Positions 16,884-25,317 of a DNA stretch of 64,000 nucleotides are shown piece after piece. The notes beneath the pieces were generated by a model. That model saw only the letters and a program-made list of their open reading frames with translations. It was not told the DNA's origin and made no database searches. The stretch comes from Actinocatenispora comari (lineage in GTDB: Bacteria > Actinomycetota > Actinomycetes > Mycobacteriales > Micromonosporaceae): the NCBI RefSeq assembly GCF_017312725.1, contig NZ_BOPO01000113.1, forward strand, positions 62,001 through 126,000, written 5' to 3'. Each line of letters starts with the position of its first letter. The first letter of the stretch is position 1. Made by a program: the position numbers and the translations under genes.

Positions 16884-17867
16884 ATGGCCGAGATCGCCGA
16901 GCTGGCACGCTTCGTGGCGCTGCCGCCGGAGCGGACCGACTGGCTGACCGAACTGGCCGCGGCGACCGGCCCGGACCTGCCGCTGCCGGACGAGGCGGCG
17001 GCCCGGCGGCTGCTCACGCTGCTGGACATCCCGGCCGGCGACCACGCCGAGGCGCTCGCCGCCGCGCCGCATCCGGACCGCGACCCGCAGCTGTGGTGGC
17101 TGCTGCAGCACGGTCGGCGGCTGCTCGGCCAGCGGCTCGGCGACCAGAGCCCGCTCGCGAGCTGGCCGGAGCTGCCGGAACGGCTCGGCGCGGCCGGTCG
17201 CTGGTTCTACCTGTGGACGTTCCTCGCCGCCACGCCGCGCCTGCTGGCCTACCACGAACGGCACGGGGTCGATGCCAGCGTGACCGCGGCGACGCTGGCC
17301 GACCTCGGCTCGAAGGCGGTACTGCGCCGGCGCACCCGGGGCGCCGCCGGGCTGGACAAGCAGGACTGGTTCACGCTGCACTACCGCGGCCTGCTGTACG
17401 CGCTGGGTCGGTTGCAGTTCAACGTGTCCCGGATCCGCGACGAGGCCGTCACGCTCGCCCCCGGCACGCCCTGCCTGGGTACCCACATCCCGGAGACCGG
17501 GCCGATGACGCCGGCCGACTGCGACGCGTCGTTCGCCGCGGCACCCGACTTCTTCGCCGCGCACTTCGGCACCCGGTACCCGGTCGCCACCTGCACCTCG
17601 TGGCTGCTGGACGACCAGCTCGCCGACTACCTGCCGGCCGGCTCGAACATCCTGCGCTTCCAGCGCCGGTTCCGGCTGGTCGACGACGGGTTCGCGGACG
17701 GGCTGAACGGCGACGCGAACGTGCTGGAGTTCGTGTTCCGCCGGATCGGCGCCGACCTCGACGAGCTGCCTCGGGACACCACCCTGCAGCGCGCGGTCGT
17801 CGACCACCTGCGGGCCGGCCGGCACTGGCGAGTCCGCACCGGATACCTGCACCTCGAGGCGAGCTGA
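16884..17867 (+). CDS. Putative acyltransferase (actinobacterial DUF5596/N-acyltransferase type)
   Basis: 327 residues with a GGAGGG-type site ahead of the ATG at 16884 (MAEIAELARFVALPPE). The pattern matches an actinobacterial family annotated as acyltransferase-domain proteins: RWFYLWTFLAATPRLLAYHE, LDKQDWFTLHYRGLLYALGR, LQFNVSR, LGTHIPETGPMTP, CTSWLLDDQLADYLPAGSNI and LRFQRRFRLVDD. The C-terminal half is probably a GNAT-like fold. Donor and acceptor are unknown. It interrupts the usual mshC-SCO1664 adjacency, and its 3' end converges on the FAD oxidoreductase with a 22-bp gap. Confidence 0.72.
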   Translation: MAEIAELARFVALPPERTDWLTELAAATGPDLPLPDEAAARRLLTLLDIPAGDHAEALAAAPHPDRDPQLWWLLQHGRRLLGQRLGDQSPLASWPELPERLGAAGRWFYLWTFLAATPRLLAYHERHGVDASVTAATLADLGSKAVLRRRTRGAAGLDKQDWFTLHYRGLLYALGRLQFNVSRIRDEAVTLAPGTPCLGTHIPETGPMTPADCDASFAAAPDFFAAHFGTRYPVATCTSWLLDDQLADYLPAGSNILRFQRRFRLVDDGFADGLNGDANVLEFVFRRIGADLDELPRDTTLQRAVVDHLRAGRHWRVRTGYLHLEAS

Positions 17868-17889
17868 ACCCGGACGGCAAGCGGACCCG

Positions 17890-19005
17890 TCAGGCGAGGG
17901 ACCGATCGAACCTTTGCACGAAGCGGGAGGTGAACAGGTCCGCTCCCTTGCGCTGGATCACGGTCGCGAGGGGCGCCGCCGCTGCGCCACCGTCGGGGGT
18001 CGGCAGCTGGCCCACGCCACCACTGGTGCCCAGCGGAAGCAGGATCCGGGGCACCGACCCCGGCTGGTACGAGGAACGGGGCCGGCCACCCGCCAGCTGT
18101 GCCCGGATGTTCTCGACGACGACCAGGGCCTGCGTCTGCGCGTGGGAGGCCATTTTGGCGTCGGCAAGGTCTGCGATGTCGCCGACAGCGTAGGCGTGGT
18201 CGTGGCCGACCACGTTGAGGTGCTCGTCGACCGGCACGGCTGCCCCGTCGGTGAGCTGGACCAGGTTGCCGTCGGCGAGGTAGCTGGTGTTGAGGTGCAC
18301 GCCGAAGCTGCGAAACCAGATGTCCGCGGTGATCTTCTCGCCGCCGACGGTGGACACGACGAAGGTGCCCGCCGTACCGTCCGCGGTGGGCGGCAGGCTC
18401 GTCAGGTACGTCCCGGTTCGTAGGTCGATCCCCAGCTCGTCGAGCTGGCGCCGCAGTGCCCGGCGTACCTCGGGGAGGAAGCCGGGCAGCACCTCGGCTG
18501 CCTGGTCGAGGATCACCAGACGTTTGTGCGCCCAGACCTCGCGGACCTCCCCCGCCAGCTCCAACCCGACCGGGCCCGCGCCGAGGATCAGCACGCGCTC
18601 GGCCCGGGCGAGTTGGTCGTGGGTGGCACGCAGCTCGCTCAGTGCCTGCGCAGCGCTCGTGGCCATCCGCCGGGGCCGCGCCGGATACGGGTAGCTCGAT
18701 CCCGTCGCCAGAACCAGGTAGTCGGCGTCGATCCGGCCGCCGCCAGCCAGCATGACGCCTGCCGGATCGACCGACGATGCCCGGTCCCGGATGACCTGGC
18801 CGTGTTCGAGCAGCGTCCGGTACGGAAAGAACACCTGGGGCGCCCAGTCGGGTCGGGCCAGTGCCCGCAACGAGCCCGCCACGTTGACGAACGCGTCCCG
18901 AGGATCGACGAGCACCACCCGTGCTTCATGATCGAGTTCTGTGGCGATCAGTGTCCCGGCGTACCCGCCTCCGACGACTGCAACAACCTTTCGCATTTCC
19001 GTCAC
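17890..19005 (-). CDS. FAD/NAD(P)-dependent oxidoreductase, AMID/FSP1/NDH-2-like
   Basis: About 371 residues. There are two dinucleotide folds: VVAVVGGGYAGTLIATEL at the N-terminus (FAD) and RVLILGAGPVGLELAGEV mid-protein (NAD(P)H). ATG-type motifs VLATGSSYPYP and AYAVGDIADLADAK (second FAD contact) are present. It resembles AIFM2/FSP1-type quinone reductases. The GTG at 19005 sits about 5 bases after GGAGG; ATG 18996 is an alternative. It is divergent from a MarR gene across a gap holding two 16-bp operators, so oxidative- or quinone-stress induction is likely. The electron acceptor is unproven. Confidence 0.88.
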   Translation of the reverse strand: MTEMRKVVAVVGGGYAGTLIATELDHEARVVLVDPRDAFVNVAGSLRALARPDWAPQVFFPYRTLLEHGQVIRDRASSVDPAGVMLAGGGRIDADYLVLATGSSYPYPARPRRMATSAAQALSELRATHDQLARAERVLILGAGPVGLELAGEVREVWAHKRLVILDQAAEVLPGFLPEVRRALRRQLDELGIDLRTGTYLTSLPPTADGTAGTFVVSTVGGEKITADIWFRSFGVHLNTSYLADGNLVQLTDGAAVPVDEHLNVVGHDHAYAVGDIADLADAKMASHAQTQALVVVENIRAQLAGGRPRSSYQPGSVPRILLPLGTSGGVGQLPTPDGGAAAAPLATVIQRKGADLFTSRFVQRFDRSLA

Positions 19006-19027
19006 TTTCCCCTCCACCCCGACTCAA

Positions 19028-19071
19028 AGTTGACGTGACAACTCTAGGATCGAAGAGTTGATTCGTCAACT
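19028..19071. promoter_or_regulatory. Twin MarR operators
   Basis: AGTTGACGTGACAACT (19028-19043) and AGTTGATTCGTCAACT (19056-19071) are both 16-bp inverted repeats with AGTTG/CAACT arms, their centres 28 bp apart. They fill the 87-bp gap between the divergent FAD oxidoreductase and marR genes, matching autoregulation by a MarR dimer. Confidence 0.85.
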
Positions 19072-19092
19072 TGGGGTCGGTAGCATCGCGGC

Positions 19093-19623
19093 ATGGCCCG
19101 ATCGACACCGCTGTCCCCCGCCGAATGGCAGTTCTGGGACACCTGGATGACCGCACAACGCCTGCTGTCCGGGGAGGTCGACCGCACCCTGCAGCGCGAC
19201 TTCGGGATTTCGAAGGCCGAGTTCAGCGTCCTCGTGTCGGTGCACCGAGCCTCGGACGATCAGCTGCGGGTGACCGAGCTCGCCGACTCACTCGGCTGGG
19301 AGAAGAGCCGGGTCGCCCACCAACTGACCCGGATGGAGCAGCGCGGGCTGCTCGCTCGCACCGAGTCCGGCGCTGCCGGCCGCCGGACCGGCATCACGCT
19401 GACACAGGCGGGCCGGGACGTGGTGCAACGCGCGATCGATGGCCATTCCGACACCATCCGTCGCCTCGGCCTCGACCCGCTCACGCCCGACCAGGCCGCA
19501 GCAATCCGCGCCTGGAGCCAGCAGCTGATCGACCGTCTCGACCCGCCCCGCCGGTCCACACCGCCGCCGGCCGAGCCGGAGCCGGATCGGTTTCGCCCCG
19601 CGGGTCCCACCGGCGCACGGTGA
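19093..19623 (+). CDS. MarR-family transcriptional regulator
   Basis: 176 residues. The winged helix covers about residues 35-110: ISKAEFSVLVSV, VTELADSLGWEKSRVAHQLT (recognition helix), RMEQRGLL, and the wing SGAAGRRTGITLTQAG. No cysteine is visible, so a Cys-oxidation sensor of the OhrR type is unlikely and a ligand-binding mechanism is favoured. The C-terminus is a Pro-rich tail (PPRRSTPPPAEPEPDRF). Divergent partner: the FAD oxidoreductase. Confidence 0.9.
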   Translation: MARSTPLSPAEWQFWDTWMTAQRLLSGEVDRTLQRDFGISKAEFSVLVSVHRASDDQLRVTELADSLGWEKSRVAHQLTRMEQRGLLARTESGAAGRRTGITLTQAGRDVVQRAIDGHSDTIRRLGLDPLTPDQAAAIRAWSQQLIDRLDPPRRSTPPPAEPEPDRFRPAGPTGAR

Positions 19624-19656
19624 GCCGGCGATCGACTCCGGCTCGACCACCGTCGC

Positions 19657-20523
19657 TCAGACCGGGGGCCAGGGCAGGGCGGGCCAGTCCTCGCCGGGCA
19701 GCGGGAACCGGCCGGCGGCCAGCAGCTGATCGACCCGGACCCGGGTGGCCCGCACCTCGATGCGGGTCAGGTGCTCGGCCAACTCGTCGCCGAGCTCGGC
19801 GGTCAGCGCGTCGCGCAGCTCGCGCAGGGTGTCGGTGACGCCGGCGGGCAGCGGCTCGCCGGCCCAGCCCCACAGCACGGTGCGCAGCTTGTCCTCGGCG
19901 TGGAAACACACGCCGTGGTCCACGCCGTACAGCCGGCCGTCGGTACCGGGGAGCACGTGCCCGCCCTTGCGGTCGGCGTTGTTCACCACCACGTCGAACA
20001 CCGCCATCCGGGCCAGCCGGTCGTCCGGCGCGTGCGCCAGCACGTACGGCTCGCCGGCCTCGCCGCGGGCCGCCGCGATCGGCCGCCACCCGTCCGGCAC
20101 CGCGTCGGCCGGGACGAACCCGACCGGGTCGGCCTCGTCGTCGGTGTCGATCCACAGCTGGCAGGCGCCCGGGCCGAACGGGCCGTCCCGCAGCACCGTC
20201 GGCGGCACCACCCCCCAGCCGGTCGCCGCCGACACGAGGTAGGCGCCGACCTCGCGACCGGCGAGCGTGCCGTCCGGGAAGTCCCACAGCGGACGCTCGC
20301 CGCGCACCGGCTTGTACACGCACCGGGCGCGCACGTCGTCGAGCGTGATCACCGCCCGCATGCTGGCGTTGGAGGAGCCGGGCAGCAACCCCTCCGGCTC
20401 GATCGAACCGTGCCGCAGCAGCCGCTGCGCCGCCGCGTCGTCCAGCCTCGGAGTACGGACCGGGTCGGCCACCGGATCGCTCACCGGCACCGCCGCCGGC
20501 CCGGCGCGGTGGCGCGCCGGCAT
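19657..20523 (-). CDS. SCO1664-family protein (PI3/4-kinase-like fold)
   Basis: About 288 residues. It carries the conserved segments LLPGSSNASMRAVITLDD, CVYKPVRGERPLWDFPDG, AVFDVVVNNADRKGGHVLPG and YGVDHGVCFHAEDKLRTVLW. The NNADRKGGH and VDHGVCFH motifs mirror the catalytic and metal loops of HipA/PI-kinase-like folds, so nucleotide-dependent chemistry is plausible but unproven. It belongs to the conserved mshC-SCO1664-DUF3090-phosphatase block. The start is uncertain (ATG 20523 or 20589). It is last in a minus-strand run beginning at the LLM gene. Confidence 0.82.
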   Translation of the reverse strand: MPARHRAGPAAVPVSDPVADPVRTPRLDDAAAQRLLRHGSIEPEGLLPGSSNASMRAVITLDDVRARCVYKPVRGERPLWDFPDGTLAGREVGAYLVSAATGWGVVPPTVLRDGPFGPGACQLWIDTDDEADPVGFVPADAVPDGWRPIAAARGEAGEPYVLAHAPDDRLARMAVFDVVVNNADRKGGHVLPGTDGRLYGVDHGVCFHAEDKLRTVLWGWAGEPLPAGVTDTLRELRDALTAELGDELAEHLTRIEVRATRVRVDQLLAAGRFPLPGEDWPALPWPPV

Positions 20524-20631
20524 CGTTCCGGTGCGGGAGCGCACCGTGCCATCCCGACCTCCCCAGTCAGCTCGCCCGCGTGCTGCCATTGTGCCGCGCG
20601 GCGGTCGGGCGAACCACGGGCGCGGACGGGG

Positions 20632-21222
20632 TCACTCGCCGCTCGGAACCATCCGGTGGTAGCCGTTCTGCCGCGGGCACAGGTGCCCGTCCGGGTCGAG
20701 CGGCAGGCCGCACAGCGGGCACGGCGGCCGTCCGGCGGACACCACCCGGCGGGCCCGTTCGATGAACGCCCGCACCTGCCGCGGGCCGAGCCGCACCCGC
20801 AGCAGGTCACGGGTCTCGTCGTCGAGATCCGAGCCGGCCGGCTCGTCGTCCTCCTCGGTCGGCAGCTCGCCTTCCGCGCCGGCGGCGACCGCCTCGATCA
20901 GCACCGTGTTGTCGTCGGAGTCCCAGGCGAGGCCGAGCGTGCCGACCCGGAACTCCTCGTCGAGCGGGGTGTCCAGCGGCTCGTTGTCGGTGGGCAGCGG
21001 ATCGGGCGAGTCGGGAATGTCGGCGTCGAACCGACGGGCCGCCTCGGCCAGCAACTCCTCCAGCTTGTCGGCGAGCAGCGTGACCTGGATCTTCTCCAGG
21101 GCGACGCTGATCACCCGGCCGCCCCCGCGGGCCTGCAGGAAGAACGTCCGGTCACCGGGCTCGCCGACCGTGCCGGCGACGAACCGCTCCGGTGGCTCGA
21201 AGTCATAGACCTGGCGTGACAT
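20632..21222 (-). CDS. DUF3090-family protein with C-terminal zinc motif
   Basis: 196 residues starting MSRQVYDFEPPERFVAGTVG, as in DUF3090 proteins. The C-terminus holds a cysteine/histidine knuckle: CPLCGLPLDPDGHLCPRQNG, a likely structural zinc site. The middle is acidic (PTEEDDEPAGSDLDDETRD). Function is unknown, but conserved linkage with the SCO1664-type protein and histidine phosphatase in actinobacteria suggests a shared process. It is cytosolic. Confidence 0.9.
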   Translation of the reverse strand: MSRQVYDFEPPERFVAGTVGEPGDRTFFLQARGGGRVISVALEKIQVTLLADKLEELLAEAARRFDADIPDSPDPLPTDNEPLDTPLDEEFRVGTLGLAWDSDDNTVLIEAVAAGAEGELPTEEDDEPAGSDLDDETRDLLRVRLGPRQVRAFIERARRVVSAGRPPCPLCGLPLDPDGHLCPRQNGYHRMVPSGE

Positions 21223-21316
21223 CCTTCGACCCTATCCGCCCGGTGCCGCGACCGCCCGCGCGCGCCCACCGGCGTGCCGCACCCGGCCCACCCCGTACCG
21301 GCCGGCGAGGTCATGG

Positions 21317-22009
21317 TCAGACCGCGCCGCCGCCGACCGTCGCGTCGGAACTCGGCTTGCGCCGCCGCCGCTTCTTCGTCACCAGCCCGGACAGGTCACT
21401 GCCGAGATCGTTGAGGTGCACCACGAACGGCCGCAGCGGCGTGTACCGGATCACCGTCACCGAGCACGGCGAGGCGGTGATCCGCTGGAACTGGTCGAGG
21501 TGCAGGCCGAGCGCGTCGGCGGCGATGGCCTTGATCACATCGCCGTGGCTGCAGGCGAGCCAGAGCGCGTCCGGCCCGTACTCGGCGGTGATCCGGCCGT
21601 CCCACTCGCGCACCGCGGCGACCGCGCGGGCCGAGGTCGCCGCGAGCGGCTCACCGCCGGGGAACACCGCCGCGGACGGGTGGGCCTGGACGACCTTCCA
21701 CATCGGCTCCTTGGCCAGCTGCTTGAGCGGCCGGCCCTCCCAGTCGCCGTACCGGCATTCGCCGATCCGGTCGTCGGTGACCGGGGCCAGGTCGGTGCGG
21801 TCGCCCAGCACCACGTCCAGCGTCTCGCGGCAGCGCTGCAGCGGACTGCTGAGCACCGCCCGCCAGGGCAGCGCGCCGAGCCGGGCGGCCGCCGCGGCGG
21901 CCTGCGAGCGACCGGTGTCGTCCAGGCCGACGCCCGGGGTCCAGCCGGCCAGCACCCCGTCGGCGTTGGCGGTGGTGCGACCGTGCCGCAGCAGTACCAG
22001 GATCGCCAT
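21317..22009 (-). CDS. Histidine phosphatase (MSMEG_4193-type phosphoglycerate-mutase-like)
   Basis: 230 residues. The N-terminal LVLLRHGRTTANADGVLAGW holds the phosphohistidine RHG motif. Downstream are SPLQRCRETLDVVLG (second Arg), E in RIGECRYGDWEGRP, and LACSHGDVIKAIAADALG (second catalytic His). The C-terminus is basic (KKRRRRKPSS). It probably acts on a small phosphorylated metabolite; the physiological substrate is unknown. It sits upstream of DUF3090 in the same direction with a ~95-bp gap. Confidence 0.9.
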   Translation of the reverse strand: MAILVLLRHGRTTANADGVLAGWTPGVGLDDTGRSQAAAAAARLGALPWRAVLSSPLQRCRETLDVVLGDRTDLAPVTDDRIGECRYGDWEGRPLKQLAKEPMWKVVQAHPSAAVFPGGEPLAATSARAVAAVREWDGRITAEYGPDALWLACSHGDVIKAIAADALGLHLDQFQRITASPCSVTVIRYTPLRPFVVHLNDLGSDLSGLVTKKRRRRKPSSDATVGGGAV

Positions 22010-22143
22010 GGCGCAACCCTAACCGCCGTCCTCGACCGCCCCCACGGCGTGCTCGACCACGGCGTCCCGCGCCAGGCCACCGGGTCGCGGACCCACCCCG
22101 GGCCGCGGGGTTCGGGCCGCGGGGCTCGGTACGGGCCCCGACG

Positions 22144-23223
22144 TCAGGCGCCCACGCCGGCGCGGTCCAGCGCCTCGGCCAGTACCCGCAGGGTGCGGAT
22201 CGCGTGGTCCAGGATCTGCGCCGGCTCGGTGACCCCGGCCGGCGGGTACGGTGCGACCGTCAGGGTGGTGACCCCGGCCTCGGCGTACGCGACGAGCCGG
22301 TCGGCGATGCGCTCCGGGGTGCCGAGCAGCGAGGTGCGGTCGATGAACTCGAACGGCACCGCGGCCATCGCCTCGCGGTGCTTCTTCGCCAGGAACAGGT
22401 CCTGGACCTGCGCCGCGGCCTGCTCGTAGCCCATCCGTACCGCGAGGCGGTTGTAGAAGTTCTGCTCGCGCGAGCCCATCCCGCCGACGTAGAGAGCGGC
22501 GTACCCGCGGATCGGCTCGGCGCAGGCCTGCTCGTCGTCGCCGACCACGACCGGAACCGTGGGCACCACGTCGAAGCCGTCGAGGGTCCTGCCGATCCTG
22601 GCGCGGCCGGCCTCGACGTGCCTGAGCTGCTCGGCGGCGAACTCCGGGGCGAGGAACACGGCCAGCCACCCGTCCACCAGTTCGCCGGCGAGCTCCAGGT
22701 TGCGGGGACCGACGGCGGCGAGGTACATCGGGATCTCGCGGGTCGGGTGCACGGTCAGCCGCAGCGCCTTGCCCGGCCCGTCCGGCAGCGGCAGCTGGTA
22801 GAACTGCCCGTCGTAGGCGACCGGCTTGCGGTGCAGCGCCAGCCGGACGATGTCGACGTACTCCCGGGTGCGGGCCAGCGGCTTGGCGAACCGGACGCCG
22901 TGCCAGCCCTCGGAGACCTGCGGGCCGGAGACGCCGAGGCCGAGCCGGAACCGGCCGTTCGAGATGCCGTCGATGGTGGCGGCGGTCATCGCGGTCATCG
23001 CCGGGGAGCGGGCCGGGATCTGCATGATCGCGCTGCCCAGGTCGATGCGCTCGGTCTGGCCGGCGAGCCAGGCGAGCATCGTCGGCGAGTCCGACCCGTA
23101 CGCCTCGGCCGCCCAGAGCACCGAGTAGCCCAGCCGGTCGGCCTCCTGCGCCAGGGCCAGGTGGGCGCGCGGGTCGTTGCCGGCACCCCAGTACCCGAGG
23201 TTGAGTCCGAGCCGCATCCCCAT
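22144..23223 (-). CDS. LLM-class F420-dependent oxidoreductase
   Basis: 359 residues. The TIM-barrel pattern is clear: MRLGLNLGYWGAGNDPRAHL, SVLWAAEAYGSDSPTMLAWL, GSAIMQIPARSPAMTAMTAA, RFRLGLGVSGPQVSEGWHG, and YLAAVGPRNLELAGELVDGW. The GSAIMQIPARSPA and GVSGPQVSEGWHG segments are typical of F420-dependent members. ATG 23223 and ATG 23217 are both possible. The substrate is unknown. It heads the minus-strand run toward the histidine phosphatase and is divergent from the aldo/keto reductase gene. Confidence 0.88.
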   Translation of the reverse strand: MGMRLGLNLGYWGAGNDPRAHLALAQEADRLGYSVLWAAEAYGSDSPTMLAWLAGQTERIDLGSAIMQIPARSPAMTAMTAATIDGISNGRFRLGLGVSGPQVSEGWHGVRFAKPLARTREYVDIVRLALHRKPVAYDGQFYQLPLPDGPGKALRLTVHPTREIPMYLAAVGPRNLELAGELVDGWLAVFLAPEFAAEQLRHVEAGRARIGRTLDGFDVVPTVPVVVGDDEQACAEPIRGYAALYVGGMGSREQNFYNRLAVRMGYEQAAAQVQDLFLAKKHREAMAAVPFEFIDRTSLLGTPERIADRLVAYAEAGVTTLTVAPYPPAGVTEPAQILDHAIRTLRVLAEALDRAGVGA

Positions 23224-23369
23224 CCGTGCCTCCGATCACCGACATGCCCGACATTACCGACAGGCCGCGCGAGCGTACGCCGGCCGGCGGCTCCTGAGCG
23301 TGCAGGGTACTGGCGAGCGCGCGGCGGGTCGCCGCCGGTGGGTGGATGCGCGCCGGTACCGTCCGCTGC

Positions 23370-24338
23370 ATGGAGCAGCGCGCGCTCGGCCGCACCGGCC
23401 TGCGGGTGTCCCGGGTGGGGCTGGGCACCATGACCTGGGGACGCGACACCGACCCGGACGACGCCGCGGCCCAGCTCAAGTCGTTCGTCGACGCCGGCGG
23501 CACGCTGATCGACACCGCCGACGTGTACGCCGACGGGGACGCCGAGCAGATCGTCGGCAACCTGCTCGACGCCCTGGTCCCCCGCTCCGAGCTGGTCATC
23601 GCGACCAAGGCCGGGCTGCGGCCGAGCACCAACCGGCGGCGCGACTCCAGCCGGGTGCACCTGCTGCGCACCCTGGACGCCTCGCTGGCCCGGCTCGGCA
23701 CCGACTACGTCGACCTGTGGCAGCTGCACGGCTACGACCCGCTCACGCCGATGGAGGAGACGCTCGCGACGCTGGACCACGCGGTGTCCTCCGGCCGGGT
23801 CCGCTACGTGGGCATCTCCAACTTCTCCGGCTGGCAGACGGCGAAGTCGGCCACCTGGCAGCGGGCCTGGCCGGGGCGTACCCCGCTGGTGTCCGCGCAG
23901 GTGGAGTACTCGCTGGTGGAGCGCAGTGCCGAGCGCGAGGTGGTGCCGGCCTGCCAGGACCTCGGCATCGGCATCCTGCCCTGGTCTCCGCTCGGCCGCG
24001 GCGTGCTGACCGGCAAGTACCGGCACGGCACCCCGGCCGACTCGCGGGCCGCCTCGCCCCAGTTCGACCGGTTCGTGGAGCGCTACCTGGACGACACGTC
24101 GGCCGGCATCGTCGAGGCGGTCGCCACCGCCGCCGACGGGCTCGGCGTGTCCCCCCTCGCGGTGTCCCTCGCCTGGGTACGCGACCAGCCCGGTGTCGTC
24201 GCCCCGATCGTCGGCGCCCGTACCGTCGGGCAGCTGCTCGGCTCGCTGCAGGCCGAGGCGCTCACCCTGCCGCCGGAGATCCAGTACGCGCTGGACGACG
24301 TCTCCTCCCCCGCCCTGGGCGGCATCGGGCCGGGGTGA
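23370..24338 (+). CDS. Aldo/keto reductase
   Basis: 322 residues, (beta/alpha)8 AKR. The catalytic tetrad is visible: Asp and Tyr in IDTADVYADGDAE, Lys in VIATKAG, and His in WQLHGYDPLTP. NADPH-site segments are ISNFSGWQ, SLVERSAEREVVPAC and PIVGARTVGQL. The ATG at 23370 gives MEQRALGRTGLRVSRVGLGT, the standard AKR opening. It probably reduces aldehydes or ketones; the physiological substrate is unknown. Confidence 0.92.
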   Translation: MEQRALGRTGLRVSRVGLGTMTWGRDTDPDDAAAQLKSFVDAGGTLIDTADVYADGDAEQIVGNLLDALVPRSELVIATKAGLRPSTNRRRDSSRVHLLRTLDASLARLGTDYVDLWQLHGYDPLTPMEETLATLDHAVSSGRVRYVGISNFSGWQTAKSATWQRAWPGRTPLVSAQVEYSLVERSAEREVVPACQDLGIGILPWSPLGRGVLTGKYRHGTPADSRAASPQFDRFVERYLDDTSAGIVEAVATAADGLGVSPLAVSLAWVRDQPGVVAPIVGARTVGQLLGSLQAEALTLPPEIQYALDDVSSPALGGIGPG

Positions 24339-24393
24339 GCACCAGATGACGCTGGACTGGCGATCCGGTGACGCCATTGGGCAGGATCGGGGG

Positions 24394-24597
24394 GTGCCAT
24401 CCGACTACGAGTACGTTCCGCTCCGGATCCCGCCGGACGTGGACCGGCTCACCGCGGCCGTCCGACTCGCCATCCAGGCCGAGTTCGGCGGCTGGGAGCT
24501 GGCCACCGTCCGGCTGTTCCGCGACGGCAGTCGCCAGGTGATGCTGCGCCGGCGGCGCAGACAGGCCGAGCCCCCGCTGCCCGGCCTCTCCTACTGA
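24394..24597 (+). CDS. DUF5703-family small protein
   Basis: 67 residues from GTG 24394: VPSDYEYVPLRIPPDV, then AEFGGWELATVRLF and a basic end RRRRRQ. This is the compact DYEYxPL...GGWEL...R(R)RR pattern of actinobacterial DUF5703. An upstream ATG at 24347 would add 16 residues with no family similarity, so the GTG is preferred. Function is unknown; the basic tail hints at nucleic-acid or acidic-partner binding, as speculation only. Confidence 0.82.
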   Translation: MPSDYEYVPLRIPPDVDRLTAAVRLAIQAEFGGWELATVRLFRDGSRQVMLRRRRRQAEPPLPGLSY

Positions 24598-24642
24598 AGC
24601 GGCCACCGTCCAGCGGCGACCCGCGACGGGGCCGCCGCCGGC

Positions 24643-25263
24643 TCAGCGTGGTTCGGGTGATTCCTCCACGTACTCGTCGAACCGGAACAGCGGCAGCTCG
24701 GCCGCGTCGGCCACGAACGGGTCGTCCTCGTCCTCGTCGTCGGATTCCGCCGCACCGGGCGGCAGCTGACTGACCGTGACCACGCCGCGCAGCGGCTCCA
24801 GTTCCGGCACGTCCAGCGAACCGAGCGCGCCGTCGCCGGACTGCATCAGCTCCGCCACCGCCGCCCCGACGGTGTCGATCGGCTCGGCCGTGCTCTCCGC
24901 GTGCGGCGCCGCCCGGCGGATCGTCTCCGCGGCGCGCAGCAGCGCGGCCACGCTGGGTACGGTGAAGTCGCGGCGCTGCCGGACCGAGATGGTGACCTGC
25001 TGGTCGGTCTCGGCGTCGGGCGCCGGCGCCCACTGTCGGTCCGCCTCGGTCGGGTCGATCGGCTCCAGGTCCCACGGCGTGACCTCACCGAACGTGTCGA
25101 GCAGCAGTTCGTCGTAGCCGAACGAGGCGTTGTTGAGCGCCACGTAGCTGCGCCACACCGCCTCGTCGTCCGAGCGCCCGCCGGCGGCGCGGACCGCGGC
25201 GAGATGCGCCCGCGCGGCCTCGACCACCTGGTCCAGCGCGGCTTCGAGATCGGGGTCGGTCAT
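24643..25263 (-). CDS. Conserved actinobacterial hypothetical protein
   Basis: 206 residues, acidic and soluble, with no signal peptide or membrane segment. It opens MTDPDLEAALDQVVEAARAH, and has a middle YVALNNASFGYDELLLDTFG and a strongly acidic stretch AAESDDEDEDDPFVADAAE near the end. I recognise it only as a conserved neighbour of the DUF5703/M20 genes in actinobacteria. No catalytic motif is visible. The start is supported by a purine-rich GGAGGAG-type stretch just upstream. The M20 gene ends about 55 bp further upstream on the same strand. Confidence 0.78.
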   Translation of the reverse strand: MTDPDLEAALDQVVEAARAHLAAVRAAGGRSDDEAVWRSYVALNNASFGYDELLLDTFGEVTPWDLEPIDPTEADRQWAPAPDAETDQQVTISVRQRRDFTVPSVAALLRAAETIRRAAPHAESTAEPIDTVGAAVAELMQSGDGALGSLDVPELEPLRGVVTVSQLPPGAAESDDEDEDDPFVADAAELPLFRFDEYVEESPEPR

Positions 25264-25317
25264 CGACTCCTCCGATGGGTGCGGTCGGCGGCGGCCCGGC
25301 CGGCCGCCGCCGCGGGC

